From the NCBI RefSeq assembly GCF_021018805.1, contig NW_026960612.1, forward strand, positions 496,001 to 560,000: a DNA stretch of 64,000 nt. Reading direction: 5' to 3'. The notes under the pieces were generated by a model that saw nothing but the letters and a program-made list of their open reading frames with translations, ran no database searches and was not told the origin of the DNA. Position numbers and translations under genes: made by a program. How positions within the stretch are numbered: the first letter of the stretch is position 1; each line of letters starts with the position of its first letter. Positions 34,493 through 44,478 of the stretch are shown one piece after another. Source of the stretch: Prinia subflava. Taxonomy: Eukaryota > Chordata > Aves > Passeriformes > Cisticolidae.

Positions 34493-36624
34493 ACAGGCTT
34501 TTGGCAGGTCCGCCTGAAATGACCCATTTCACCACAGCGGTTGCACTGGGACTTTGCCGCTGATTTTTTGTTATTAGTAAAACGGTTAAAGGGCTTTCCC
34601 GTCAATGCAGCTGCGATAACATGTCCCTGTTGCTGCATTGCGTTTTGCATTGCCGCTGTGAAAGCTGCTGTTTGGTTGGACTGTTCTGCTCTTGCTGCTC
34701 TCACCAACATTTCGTCCACGCCACAGCCTTGAGGGAGGGAGGCCAGGATGGTTTTCATGCGTGCGTTGGCGTTCTCAAATGCCAGAGAACGAAACAGATG
34801 GTCTCGCACCTCGTCAGGCAGATCTGGGGCATCCCTCAATGCCGTAGAAAGACGATCAATAAATTGAGCAAACGATTCAGTGGCTCCCTGTTTGACGTTG
34901 GCATAGGATGGAGGCTTCTTTTTGTCTGGCACCAACAGCAAAGCTCTGTAGGCTAGTGACTGGGAGAGTTGATGGATTTCGATGGGAAAAGTCAGCTGTA
35001 CATTCGTCGTGGCATAGGCTCCTTGGCCCGTCAGCATGTCCGGCTGAATCCCATAAAATGGATCTCCCACTATTTGATGCCTGTTGGCTTCCTCGGTTGC
35101 CAGGCGTCTCCACTCTCTTTCAAAAATGAGAAACTGAGATGGCGTGAGCAGAAGTGCTGCAATGTTAGAACTGTCAGCAGGGCACAAGAGGTCAGCAGTG
35201 AAGATGTATTGGATAATACTTTTAGAAGCTTCCGCACGAATTCCATACTGGCTAACTGTCTGCTTTGCAGATTGCAGTACTTTCCATTCATGCGGTTGCC
35301 ATCTGGCAACGTTCTGCTCAATCACCACAGGGCACGCTATAACATTGGCTGCTTCAAAATCCTTATCGAGGATGGCATGTTTTTTAACTTCGGCCCAGCG
35401 GTTCAGCAGCGGATCAGTTTGGTTGGCAGGCAGCGCCATCTGCTGGGCATTGGATGGCAATGCCTGCTGGCTCTGTATTGATGACAGAGGTTGTATGGTA
35501 CATGGTTTCTGCGGGAATGTTTTGGATAATTCAAATGTCCTTTGTTCCAGCTGACTTTGCCGGTTAGAGAGCTTAGCAAGCTCTGCTATAATTTGCTGCA
35601 GCTCCGTTGACCTCTGCGGCTTTTCCGGCGCTTGCGTTGCACAGCTGTTATCTGATTCCAAAACTTCCTCGTCCGAGTCAGATTCTGGCAGAGGACAGTG
35701 AGATGCTCGTGGATGGGTGGCGGGTCCCACTGATGCAGGCTGTGGGGGCGCAGGGATCTCAGGTTGAATCGAATTCGCGTTGTCCGATCCGGTCATGGGC
35801 GCCGCCATGTTCTCTGTTTTTGTTTTTGTCATGTGGGCAGCTGACGTCAGCTCCCGTTCCGGTGGGGAGGGGTTTGGCTCCGCTCCGCCGGTGGCACCGC
35901 CTCTGAGTCCACCTCCTTGCTGCGTCACGTGTGCCCGCCCTGCGCCGCTGCCGGTCCCGCCTGCCTCCTCTTTCGCCACGCCCCTCGGGTCTGGCGGCTG
36001 GCTCGTCTCCTCCCCCACGCCATTCTCGCCGAACCGCGGCAAGGACACTTCCGGCCTCTTGCTCGGTCTCTCAACCGCATGGTTGGCTACGTCTACCACA
36101 TCACGGAGGGAGGAACAGAGAGGGGCCGCATTCCCTTTCACCGGATGCGTGGAATTAATTCCGAAAAATCTCGCAACCCTGGATACTTTTTTCCGCTCTT
36201 CCGCTTGGGAAGGAACGGTCTCCGGTTCAGGAGAGCAAGGGGCCGTTCTCTCCAATGCGGAAATCGCGGCTTGGGCAGCTCTGCGCTCCGCGGCAAAGGT
36301 TTGTAGCGTATTTATAATTTTCTTCCACGTGACGCCTAACTCTGAACAGAGTTTTGCGTCTTTTCCCTGTGAAACTACCGAGTCCCACAGTAAATCTCCG
36401 ATCTCCTTCCATTCTGTCTCGCTGAACAAAAGCGAGGGCTGCTGTAACTTTCCTTTCTTTTTAGCCCATTGGGCCAGCTGATTTATATCAGAATCCCTGA
36501 TCTTTTCGCCCCGTTTCGAGACAATGGACGCTAACAGCTGCGTGGCAGCTATATAATCGCGTTCCGTGAGTGAATCCATCCGCGCCGCTGCTCTTACCTT
36601 CTTTCCACTGACAGCAGGTGGCAC
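34351..36624 (-). CDS. gag: ERVK-like Gag polyprotein
   Basis: 757 codons, open. The likely start is the first ATG or MDSLTERDY at residue 16. MA-like N-terminus, then a long acidic/proline-rich middle, a CA with the major homology region (QGATESFAQFIDRL), and NC with two CCHC zinc knuckles (CNRCGEMGHFRRTC and CHHCNVDTHATEIC). Structural protein of the particle. The 3' end overlaps pro by 142 nt, and a -1 frameshift heptamer lies inside the overlap. No internal lesion seen. Confidence 0.92.
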   Translation of the reverse strand: MPPAVSGKKVRAAARMDSLTERDYIAATQLLASIVSKRGEKIRDSDINQLAQWAKKKGKLQQPSLLFSETEWKEIGDLLWDSVVSQGKDAKLCSELGVTWKKIINTLQTFAAERRAAQAAISALERTAPCSPEPETVPSQAEERKKVSRVARFFGINSTHPVKGNAAPLCSSLRDVVDVANHAVERPSKRPEVSLPRFGENGVGEETSQPPDPRGVAKEEAGGTGSGAGRAHVTQQGGGLRGGATGGAEPNPSPPERELTSAAHMTKTKTENMAAPMTGSDNANSIQPEIPAPPQPASVGPATHPRASHCPLPESDSDEEVLESDNSCATQAPEKPQRSTELQQIIAELAKLSNRQSQLEQRTFELSKTFPQKPCTIQPLSSIQSQQALPSNAQQMALPANQTDPLLNRWAEVKKHAILDKDFEAANVIACPVVIEQNVARWQPHEWKVLQSAKQTVSQYGIRAEASKSIIQYIFTADLLCPADSSNIAALLLTPSQFLIFEREWRRLATEEANRHQIVGDPFYGIQPDMLTGQGAYATTNVQLTFPIEIHQLSQSLAYRALLLVPDKKKPPSYANVKQGATESFAQFIDRLSTALRDAPDLPDEVRDHLFRSLAFENANARMKTILASLPQGCGVDEMLVRAARAEQSNQTAAFTAAMQNAMQQQGHVIAAALTGKPFNRFTNNKKSAAKSQCNRCGEMGHFRRTCQKPVWCHHCNVDTHATEICRKQGNFTASAPRQRAKTQINASAHQTPKTTH
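34432..34438 (-). promoter_or_regulatory. gag-pro -1 ribosomal frameshift heptamer
   Basis: The minus strand reads G GGA AAC in the gag frame (codons for Gly-Asn in QGNFTAS). A -1 slip gives GGG AAA CTT, which is exactly the GKL found in the pro frame (ETGKLHGQ). GGGAAAC is a classical retroviral slippery sequence. A downstream RNA structure was not modelled. Confidence 0.88.
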
Positions 36625-36843
36625 TGTCGCCTTCTAAGCAATCCAATCAGCCGACGCTCCCCAGCCTGCCTCGGAATTCCGGACTGTAGTTCGCGAGCGC
36701 ACACACACGTCCGAAATCAAGCGAGGACTTCCAGCATTTAAGCTAAATCATACACAGCATTGAAGCCAAATAATCCACAGCATTGAAGCTAAATAACACA
36801 CAGCATCGAAGCCTTATATTTCAATAAAATCCAGGGCTCTGTC

Positions 36844-36861
36844 TCTAAGTTTCGGGCGCCA
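36844..36861 (-). promoter_or_regulatory. primer binding site of the ERVK-like provirus
   Basis: The minus strand reads TGGCGCCCGAAACTTAGA, one base from the 5' LTR end. The first 11 bases match a tRNA-Lys3-type site; the remainder does not, so the priming tRNA is uncertain. Confidence 0.65.
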
Positions 36862-36862
36862 C

Positions 36863-37262
36863 TGTTGTCGAACCCTGGAAAGACTGGGGACTAGAGTAAC
36901 GTGAGACCAAATCAGTATGGTTTCCAGCACGAACTCCCCTTTATTCCGCGAGATGGCTGGTTAAGTACAGAGCAGATAGTTTACAGTAGCAGGTGCATTG
37001 TGATAGGCGGTGAGCATACAGAAGTATGTAAGCAATCTAGGATTAAGGTGGCTACGGAGATCTAGTGCCATTACCTCCATGCTGCGAGTGGCCATACCGT
37101 AACACATACCTAGCAGGAGATAAGTTTATCTGCTACTACGTATGCTGAACGTTCTGCGGCCTACTAGGCCCAGGCCTGAGGCCTAGTTTGGCCTAGTCTG
37201 GAATAGCTCAAATGGTATCTGTGAGCATATCATGCCCACGATACCTGAGAAACTCGGCCACA
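36863..37262 (-). repeat. 5' LTR of the ERVK-like provirus
   Basis: 400 bp, same termini as 29148-29547, AATAAA on the minus strand at plus 36940-36945. 396 of 400 positions are identical to the 3' LTR. Confidence 0.95.
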
Positions 37263-37268
37263 ACAGTC

Positions 37269-38199
37269 TATTTTTATTTATTTATTTTTTTCCCCTTTAT
37301 ATCTTTATCTTTGCCATCTGGATCATCTGGACTTCTTCTGGAGTGAACAGAATTATTAGAATAGTGCATATTTTCACATTTTCATTACTTAGAGTTTTCT
37401 AGCTAGCTGGTTGCATAAGATAGTTGTTTTCCATCAGGATCTTCTTGGGCTTAGAGATGTTGGTTTAACTGGTTACACATTTACTGAATTCGGGTCTTAC
37501 ACTATGACTACTCTCTTTGTAATTTTAATCTCAGCTATATTCTTTTACTATAATGTATCATCTTAACTTTATCTGAACTCTTCGTGGTCTTTTAAGGATC
37601 TTATTGGTCTGACAATTGCTCCAGGGGGATGGTAGGGAGAATCTTCTTTACTGTCTATTTGGAGGGGCCTGCTTGTTTCTTATAACACTATCCCAGTTTT
37701 TAGGCCTTAAAATAAAAGGAAAAATGAAGTACCCTAACAGTGCTTCAATCTGAACTGGAATATTCTGATGGGCAATCTAAACTTTAAGATAACTAATGCT
37801 TGTCTGATCTGTCACAACTAAACATTCTGAATCTCTTCACTGAACTTTAAATGGTCAGAATCTAATTTCTTGGCACTCCACTCCTGACACTTTTTCTTCT
37901 GTCTCTTTTAAAACTCTCTTGGCTATGACTTACTACTATGATTCACAACCATTGTTTTCTGCTAAGGGTATCTCTCCCTTCCTTTTTGACTTAAGTCTGA
38001 ACTTCTTGCTAGGCTTTCTAGGCTTGGACCCCTGCTGAGTCTTGTTTGAACTCTAACTTCACTAGGCTTACGAGGCTTGAATTCCCTGCCTGGGTGAGGT
38101 TGAACATCCTGCCGAACCTTACACCTGAACTCCGGCCAAGCCTCCTTTGCCTCCCTTTTTGTTTATCTGGCCGCTCTTTTTGCCTGCTTTTTTTGCTCA
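37269..38199. other. unassigned interior between ERVK provirus and tandem-repeat region
   Basis: T-rich on the plus strand, no recognisable coding block in any frame. By position it belongs to the older ERV/CR1 mixture that the ERVK provirus split; it could be gag/pol interior of the LTR3-family provirus or more CR1. Confidence 0.35.
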
Positions 38200-38820
38200 T
38201 CAATCTTGCCTGCCTGCTGGGACATATTTAAACTCTCTCGGGGACAGCCCGCCTGCCTGCTGGGGCATCGTGCCCTATCCTGCCAGGGACGTCCCACTTG
38301 CCCTATCAGGCATCTTCCTTGCCTGCCTGTCGGGGCATCCTGCCCTGCCCGGGACTTTCTACCTGCCCTGCAGGGGACTTTTTCTCACCTGCCTACTGGG
38401 GCATCTTGCCCTGCCATGCCGGGGACATTACCTTGCACCTGCTCTGCTGAGGATCTTCCCTTGTCTGCCTGATGGGGCATCTTGCCGTTACAGGGATCCT
38501 CTTTCAATTGCCTTCTGGAGCAGCCCTGCCAGGGACCTCTCACCTGCCCTGCTGGGGATCTCCTCTCATCTGCTTTCTGGAGTAACCCTGCCAGGGACCT
38601 CTCACTTGCCCTGCTGGAGATATCCTCTCATCTGCCTTCTGGAGCATCTTGTCTTGCCATGCCAGGGACATTACCTTGCAACTGCTCTGCCGGGGATCAT
38701 CCCTCGCCTGCCTGATGGGGCATCCTGCCATGCCAGGGATCTTCTTTCACTTGCCTTCTGGGGCAGCCCTGCCAGGGACCTCTCACCTGCCCTGCTGGGG
38801 ATCTCCTCTCACACCTCAAG
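38200..38820. repeat. degenerate tandem repeat array in LTR3-provirus leader
   Basis: Irregular units of roughly 60 bp built from CTGCCTGATGGGGCATC, TGCCAGGGAC and CACCTGCCCTGCTGGGG blocks, with a higher-order period of about 243 bp (compare ACATTACCTTGCA at 38425 and 38668). It lies 0.4-1 kb downstream, on the minus strand, of a tRNA-Pro-like primer site, so it is probably retroviral leader sequence. Its openness in one plus frame (38147-38878) follows from the repeat. Confidence 0.8.
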
Positions 38821-39216
38821 AACCTTTGCATGCTTGAAGGGGCCCTCCCCCAAGGAGGAGCCTCAGTCACTCTTCTAGGCCATTCGCTTCCCTCCGTTCT
38901 TGGCCGGCACCCTCTCGGGAGACTGGAAACGCCATACTTGGAGGTCCAGTTTCGCTCTGGGTGTCCGAGCTGCCAGCCCTCATCTCACTCAAGCACTCAT
39001 TCACTCACCTCCCATTTCTGCCACAAATTTATCTCACCCATGCGGCGTTCTTCTGCGTTGCTTGGTCCCATGCTGATCCCAGGGCCGATCCAGTGTTCTT
39101 CTGCGTCACTTGGTCCCACGCTGATCCTTCAGGGTCTGGGGGTAGCCAGCGATTCCCAAGGATCCCTCTAAGCAGATGATTGTCCTCTTCGGGGGTGGTC
39201 CTTTGTGGGCGTGGCT

Positions 39217-39234
39217 ATCCCAGACGAGTCCCCA
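39217..39234 (-). promoter_or_regulatory. primer binding site, tRNA-Pro-like
   Basis: The minus strand reads TGGGGACTCGTCTGGGAT, two bases after the LTR3 end. It differs at two positions from the common tRNA-Pro site used by many gammaretroviruses. It shows that this LTR3 copy is a 5' LTR with proviral interior to its left. Confidence 0.8.
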
Positions 39235-39236
39235 AT

Positions 39237-39721
39237 TGAAAGGAACAGGGCATGTACCTTTATTAATATTCAGCTCTTTATTAAAGTGATCAGCTCATTA
39301 TTAAAGTCATCAGCAGGATTGCAGAGTCCGATCAGTTTTCCACGCTGCTGCAGCCATCCAAATGAGCAGGTGCTGTCCCAGTTCATCGTTCTGCTGGAAA
39401 CAGTAGATGCCGAGTCCTTGTTCCCATAGGAACAGCTGGGAGTTCTCTCTGGTCAACCATCAGAAGGCAGAGGAGTGGCAGTCAGCTCTTTGCCCTCAGG
39501 GAAAAACTTCGAAAGTTTCCCGTTGTCTGAATCAATCAGCTCACCTGGCCAGTTCCCAGGGAGGAGGGGGGCCACACTCCCAGAGCTCTCCCAACGTGCC
39601 AATGCGTGCTCTGTGTTCTCCCTCGGGGGGGACGGAGCTGTCCCGCAATGGGGCTAGGACAGGGACAGCCCAGCCCTTTTTTTTTTTTTTTTTTTTTTTA
39701 CCGGGAAACTTGTTCATAACA
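39237..39721 (-). mobile_element. LTR3-family 5' LTR (left arm of an inverted pair)
   Basis: 485 bp; on the minus strand TGTTATGAACAAGTTTCCC to GTTCCTTTCA. AATAAA at plus 39259-39264. A homopolymer A run of about 23 lies near the U3 start. It is adjacent on the right (39722) to the leader of a gamma-like ERV in the opposite orientation. Shares sequence with 26710-26778 and 44091-44433. Confidence 0.88.
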
Positions 39722-40401
39722 CCTCTGTTTCTGCTGGGAGGAGCCCTGATATTTTTGCGGCCTGGAGGAGCAGAGAGAGTTTTGCAGAACCGAACTGGCC
39801 AAGATGAACCGACCAAATTCTAGACCGCAATTAAAAGGGGTTGAGATAAAAGGCTAGCTAGCCGGGGAGGGCTCTCGGGAACTCGGGGGACACCCAGGGA
39901 AGGGTCTCCGGGACCACAGTATTTTTTTCACTTGTAAAAATCTCCTTGCACTAAGAATCCATGCAAGAACAGGAGGCCGTGAGTATTGCGTGGTTGAGTG
40001 GGTGGGCGACCAAATGTGTGAATGAGACTTGATTAATCATGAGGCGAGTAAGGACTCTAAGGCCGCAGTTCCACTGCTCCCACGAGGGACGTGGTCGTCC
40101 GCAGAGGAAGTGAGTGTCGTCTTTTTCTGTGTTACCCCGAACCTTGGTGGGACAGGGGAACAGGGTTTGGTCGCAGGGGCTAGAGGGAAAGGATACATCC
40201 TTAGGAGTTCGGGACTGGTAAGCCCTTCTAGCCGGGACCAGGGAAGGTTCACCTTAAGGGAGCTGAGAGCTCACTGCCAGGTGAACACTCACGGGACGGT
40301 CCCCCATGGGTTAGTAACTTGGTGGTACCGAGCCGAGGCTTGGAAAAGTACTGAGTATAACGGCATTATATTCAGGGTTGGGAGGACATGAAGCAGGGAA
40401 G
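39722..40401 (+). other. gamma-like ERV leader (in inverted segment)
   Basis: Aligns by eye to the leader at 1979-2642: TTTTGCAGAACC, AAAAGGCTAGCTAG, GGGAACTC, and CCTTAGGAGTTCGGGACT blocks in the same order. It starts abruptly at the LTR3 boundary without its own LTR or primer site; those are at 44458-44995 in the opposite orientation (see inversion finding). Confidence 0.75.
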
Positions 40402-41135
40402 ATGGGATCCTACCTGAGCAAGAGTCAAGGGGATTCTGACAGAGGAAAGACTAGTGTCCCTGAAATCCCGTGGGGAAACCCATTGGGATGGATGTTGGAG
40501 ACTTGGCACATGTGTATGATGAGAAGAAGAAAGTCAAAGGAAAAGATGGTGTATTTCTGTATGGAGGTCTGGGGAGGGAAGGAGATCAGAGAGCATGTAA
40601 TTTGGCCAGTGTTTAGCACGTTTGAGCAGTGGACTTGTCAGGCTTTGAGTGATTATGTGAAGAGCAAGGATAAGAGGGAGTTTGAAGAGTATGATTATGC
40701 CTTGTTATGGGAGCGGGCGCGAGTTAAGTTGTACCCTGTAAGGGCTGTGGGAAGAGAAGATTGGGAACCTTTAGATTACCTTCCCCCTCCCTACACAGCA
40801 CAACCACCCCCGCCTGCCCCAGCCCCTGTCCCTTCTCCGGCGCAAGCGGGAGCAGCGGCTCCTCAGCCATTGTCTGCTCAGGCACCTCCTGTGGTGGCTT
40901 CTGCACCACCTCTTGAGGACCAGGCCCCACAAGCAGAGAGGTTCAAACACCGCAGGCACCCCCTCCACACCCCTAGACCTCCTCTGTTTCCTAGGAATCC
41001 TCCTCTGAACATGGAGGGGCTCCCCTTTCTGGCCCCAGACAGAGCGCATTGCGTCCAGCGGTTACTCCCTCAGTCAGGAGAACTAGGCGGAAAGGGAGAA
41101 AGATTGGCGATGTAAACATTCCTATTAATACCTCA
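40402..41135 (+). pseudogene. gag: gamma-like gag, N-terminal part
   Basis: Starts MGSYLSKSQ (myristoylation glycine) and is nearly parallel to the gag at 1978: MA block with KEKMVYFCMEVWGGKE and EFEEYDYALLWERA, PPPY late motif (LPPPYTAQPP), then a proline-rich p12-like region. The frame ends at 41113-41115 (GERLAM, stop), while the CA start (VNIPINTS) is in another frame, so a small indel lies just before. It is interrupted at 41136 by a solo LTR. Structural polyprotein; non-functional. Confidence 0.88.
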
Positions 41136-41820
41136 TGTGGGAAATATGGTTATTTAATTCATGTTCTATAAATAATTATAGATTGGGAACTGTGATATAT
41201 ATTATATAAAGGTATGTGTGTGTCTGCTCAACCCGCACGTTTCACGAACTTCTGGAAAGCACCTCCCTGATCTTCCGGGTTCCAAAAATGGAAGGTGAGA
41301 ACGACTTGCCCCTGCCTACGTGCAGCTCAACTCATCGGGACTCGCAACGGTCAAACGCTACGTGCCAGCAAAGACGTGCCAGCGAGGACTTACATCGGTC
41401 ATCACACACCTCTATGGCAGTTACTCAAAGCAAGGACTAACTCTGGACATTAGCATTTGAATGTGCCCGGGGACCCTTTCGGGATTTAATGTAAATAAAG
41501 TTAATGGTCGATGATTAGAGAAACAATGGGAGGAAAGTTGCCGAGAGGGAAACTAAGTGTATTTAAGTTGGGCCTTTAGGTGGGCAAGTTTGTGAACCCA
41601 GCTAGAGACACCGGCTGCCAGGTCCTGTGTCTCTGGGGTCACCCTTGGCTCTACTTTTCCCGGGAGAACTTCGGTCAAGTAAGTTTGCTGTTCGTGGGGT
41701 TCGTATTGTTTTGTTTTTATTGTTTGAAATTGTTATAATTTGATTCTAAATTTTGTGATTTGGATGTTAATAAACCAAACTATTGAATTTGGCAATAAAT
41801 TTGTCCTGGCGTTTATAACA
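41136..41820 (+). mobile_element. gamma-like solo LTR inside gag
   Basis: 685 bp, TGTGGGAAATATGG to GCGTTTATAACA, with perfect 5-bp duplications CCTCA at 41131-41135 and 41821-41825. TATTTAAG at 41560 and AATAAA at 41769-41774 set the plus orientation. Same family as 16817-17496. Removing it restores the PINTSDVRIFKKD stretch of CA. Confidence 0.93.
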
Positions 41821-41825
41821 CCTCA

Positions 41826-43075
41826 GATGTGAGAATATTTAAGAAAGATATGGGAAGGTTGATGGATGATTTGATCGGGGTGGCAGAGCGGCTCGATGAG
41901 TTTCTGGAGACCAAGCCTTTGCAGTACGTGGATGACTTATTAGTTGTTGGACCTAGGGAAGAAGAGGTGAGGGCAAGCATCACAGAACTGTTGAATTTCT
42001 TAGGGAGGAAGGGATTGAAAGTGTCCAAGTCAAAATTACAATTTGCAGAGCCAGACGTGAAATATTTGGGACACTGGCTCACAAAAGGGAAAAAGAAATT
42101 AGATTCAGATTGAATTGGAGGAATCATTTCACTACCACCCCCGAGATCGAAGAGGGAAGTCAGACAATTGTTAGGGCTTTTGGGTTACTGTAGACAGTGG
42201 ATGGAAAGTTATAGTGAGAAGGTGAAGTTCTTGTATGAAAAGCTGACCACGGATAGAGTAAAGTGGTCAGAGCAGGATGAGAATAGGTTTGAGGAATTGA
42301 AAGGGACTCTGGTTAGCACTCCTGTTCTAAGCCTTCCTGATATAAGAAAGCAATTCCAGCTGTTTGTAGATGCAAGCAATCACACGGCACATGGAGTGTT
42401 AACGCAAGAGTGGGCAGGATCAGAAAGCCCATGGGGTATGTGTCAAAACTTTTGGACCCTGTGAGCCGAGGCTGGCCGAATTGTCTGCAGGCAGTGGTGG
42501 CTGTGGCATTGATGGTGGAGGAAGCAAAAAAGATTACCTTGGGGGCACCTCTGGTGGTATATACCCTGCATAATGTTAGGGGTATACTCCAACAAAAGGC
42601 AGACAAGTGGCTCACAGATGCGAGACTGTTGAAATATGAAGCTATTTTGATACATTCTCCTGAGTTGGAGTTGCAGACTGCAGCAGTCCGAAACCCCGCC
42701 CAGTTCTTGTTCGGGGAAGTAGCGGAGGAATGCAATCATGATTGTCTGGAGGTAGCGGAATTGCAAACAAAAATAAGACCAGACTTAGAGGATGAGGAGC
42801 TGGAAGAAGGTGAGAAGTGGTTTGTAGAAATGCAAAGCACTCCTTTGGGGTTTGCAATTCACAACATACAGCCAGGTGACAGAGTGTTAATAAAAACCTG
42901 GAAAGAAATACCACTAACTCCGCACTGGGAAGGTCCTTTTCTTGTGCTTTTAACAACAGACACAGCTATCGGGACTGCAGAAAAAAGTTGGATCCACACT
43001 TCGCGAGTGAAAAAAAATCACAGCTTGGAAGGAGAGAACCGCAGTGGAGGATCGCTTCTTCCCCAGGGGACTTGA
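41826..43075 (+). pseudogene. pol: gamma-like gag-CA/pol remnant with internal deletions
   Basis: CA continues (FKKDMGRLMDDLIGVAERLD), then within one codon becomes RT at LQYVDDLLVVGPREEE: the rest of gag, protease and RT fingers are deleted. RT thumb and connection follow (DVKYLGHWLTKG, LLGYCRQW, FVDASNHTAHGVLTQEW), with frame changes near 42113 and 42450. A second deletion removes most of RNase H and integrase; 42830-43010 is the integrase C-terminus (GDRVLIKTWKEIPLTPHWEG, SWIHTSRVKK). All segments match gammaretroviral Pol order. Dead. Confidence 0.88.
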
Positions 43076-43534
43076 ACACCCAGACTGCAGATGACTGAGG
43101 GAGGAGCAATTGCATGTACTGAGCTAGATTGTCAATGTAACCCTTTCATTCACCTTGCGAATACTGTCGTGAGATTTGGGTTGTGCATTGTAAGTGGGGG
43201 TGGAAACCTTCAGGACTGTATAGGAAGTGTTTTGAGGAGGAACAGGACTGGACCATTCAAGTTTTAAGGGGTGTAACTTGGTTGGGGGCTTTAGAACCTG
43301 ATTTGGCTGATACTTAAACTGGTTAAGGGGAAAACTTGGTTTTAAAGCTCGAGTATTGGCCACTGAGTGTTGCAAAACTAACAAAGCGCCCTGCATTGCT
43401 GACCCTGTAAAGCTGTCAAAGACAGTTTGCTGTTCAGACTAGGCTGAGTTTCCTAGTGGAAAATCCCTGCTGACCGAGAAGATTAGAACCACGCTACTGG
43501 AAGCAACCCAGTAGGCGGAGGCATAGGCAGAGGG

Positions 43535-44090
43535 ATGTACCCGTGGATAATTCTCCTGGTCCTGAGCTTAACCGTGGACCCGGGAATGGGTCGTCCTAAT
43601 AAAATTTGGCTATGCACATGAAAGCAGGTAGGAGACTTTCCTATTAAGGACACTCAGTGCTGGGAATGTTCAAATGTGAGGGAAAAGAAATGGTTTCAGA
43701 ACAAAACATCCCCTAAAAACAATTGGTCGGTCCTGATTCCAAATCAAAGAAAGGAAATACATAAAAAAGAATTCCTGATACAGAGTGGGACTTGTAACCC
43801 TCAAGATTATTTAAAAGAGGAACTTCTAGGAATGCAACAAGCCCTAGAAATAATGGGAAGTATAACATTGGCTATCCTAACCTTTATCGTTTATAACCAA
43901 CCAGAAGTAAAAGATGATGTATGCCAACATCAGGAGAAAGTAATAGGCTTGTTAAAAAGTGAGAAAATAATTCCCTGGAGTAAACATCACTGTTTGGAAG
44001 AGAAAACACTAACAATCAAAAAAGTTTGGAATATAAATATCTCATGGTGGGGATTAATGTTAAGGGAAGGGAGGACAGAAGGTTTGACAG
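43535..44090 (+). pseudogene. env: gamma-like env, N-terminal part, truncated
   Basis: ATG at 43535 opens a signal-peptide-like MYPWIILLVLSLTV segment; an in-frame stop follows about 25 codons later (LCT, stop), after which the same frame is open to 44098 (CWECSNVREKKW onward). No CWLC motif, cleavage site or fusion peptide remains; the sequence is cut at 44091 by an LTR3 copy. It follows the integrase end as env should. Confidence 0.6.
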
Positions 44091-44433
44091 TGTTATGAAC
44101 AAGTTTCCCAGTCAAAAAAAAAAAAAAAAAGGGCTGGGCTGTCCCTGTCCTAGCCCCGTGGCGAGACAGCTCCGTCCCCCCTGGAGGAGAACACGGAGCA
44201 CACATTGGCATGTTGGGAGAGCTCTGGGAGTGCGGCCCCCCTCCTCCCGGTTTGCGACGTCGCCCAGCCTTTTGGAGGAATGGGGGTTTTTCCTGTTTAA
44301 CCCCCACACTCCAGCCAGTTTGAGTGGGGAAGGAAGCTGCCCTGAAGAGGAGCTGCCTGGCAACACTTTCCTACCTCATTAAAAAGTGAAAAGGAGCTGA
44401 ATATTAATAAAGGCATATGCTCCGTTCCTTTCA
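44091..44433 (+). mobile_element. LTR3-family solo LTR (right arm of an inverted pair)
   Basis: 343 bp, TGTTATGAACAAG to GTTCCTTTCA, AATAAA at 44406-44411. About 140 bp shorter than the copy at 39237-39721 through internal loss. Direct flanks do not match (GACAG left, GAGG right), but GAGG matches the reverse complement of CCTC at 39722-39725. Confidence 0.88.
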
Positions 44434-44457
44434 GAGGGGTTGCCGGTCCAAAAACTG

Positions 44458-44475
44458 GCCCCACATTGGGAACCA
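44458..44475 (-). promoter_or_regulatory. primer binding site, tRNA-Lys-like (diverged)
   Basis: The minus strand reads TGGTTCCCAATGTGGGGC, three bases from the LTR end at 44479, then CAGTTTTTGG as in the leader at 2630. Diverged from the site at 2643-2660 at three positions. Confidence 0.7.
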
Positions 44476-44478
44476 AAT

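Larger units (their letters stand above)
29148..37262 (-). mobile_element. near-intact ERVK-like (class II) provirus
   Basis: An 8115-bp provirus on the minus strand with LTR, primer site, gag, dUTPase-protease, pol, env, polypurine tract and LTR in order. Perfect 6-bp duplications ACAGTC flank it (29142-29147, 37263-37268). The 400-bp LTRs differ at four positions. Gag, pro and env are open; pol has one frameshift near 32860-32908. It sits inside older CR1/gamma-ERV sequence. Little divergence and few lesions indicate a recent insertion. Confidence 0.95.

Noticed and set aside
38147..38878. 243-codon plus-strand ORF with periodic Cys/Leu/Pro peptide
   Set aside because: Openness is produced by the degenerate tandem array; no start context, domain or conserved neighbour.
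44086..44438. Simple solo LTR3 insertion into env with a 5-bp TSD
   Set aside because: Flanks GACAG and GAGGG do not match; the inversion model explains both flanks.
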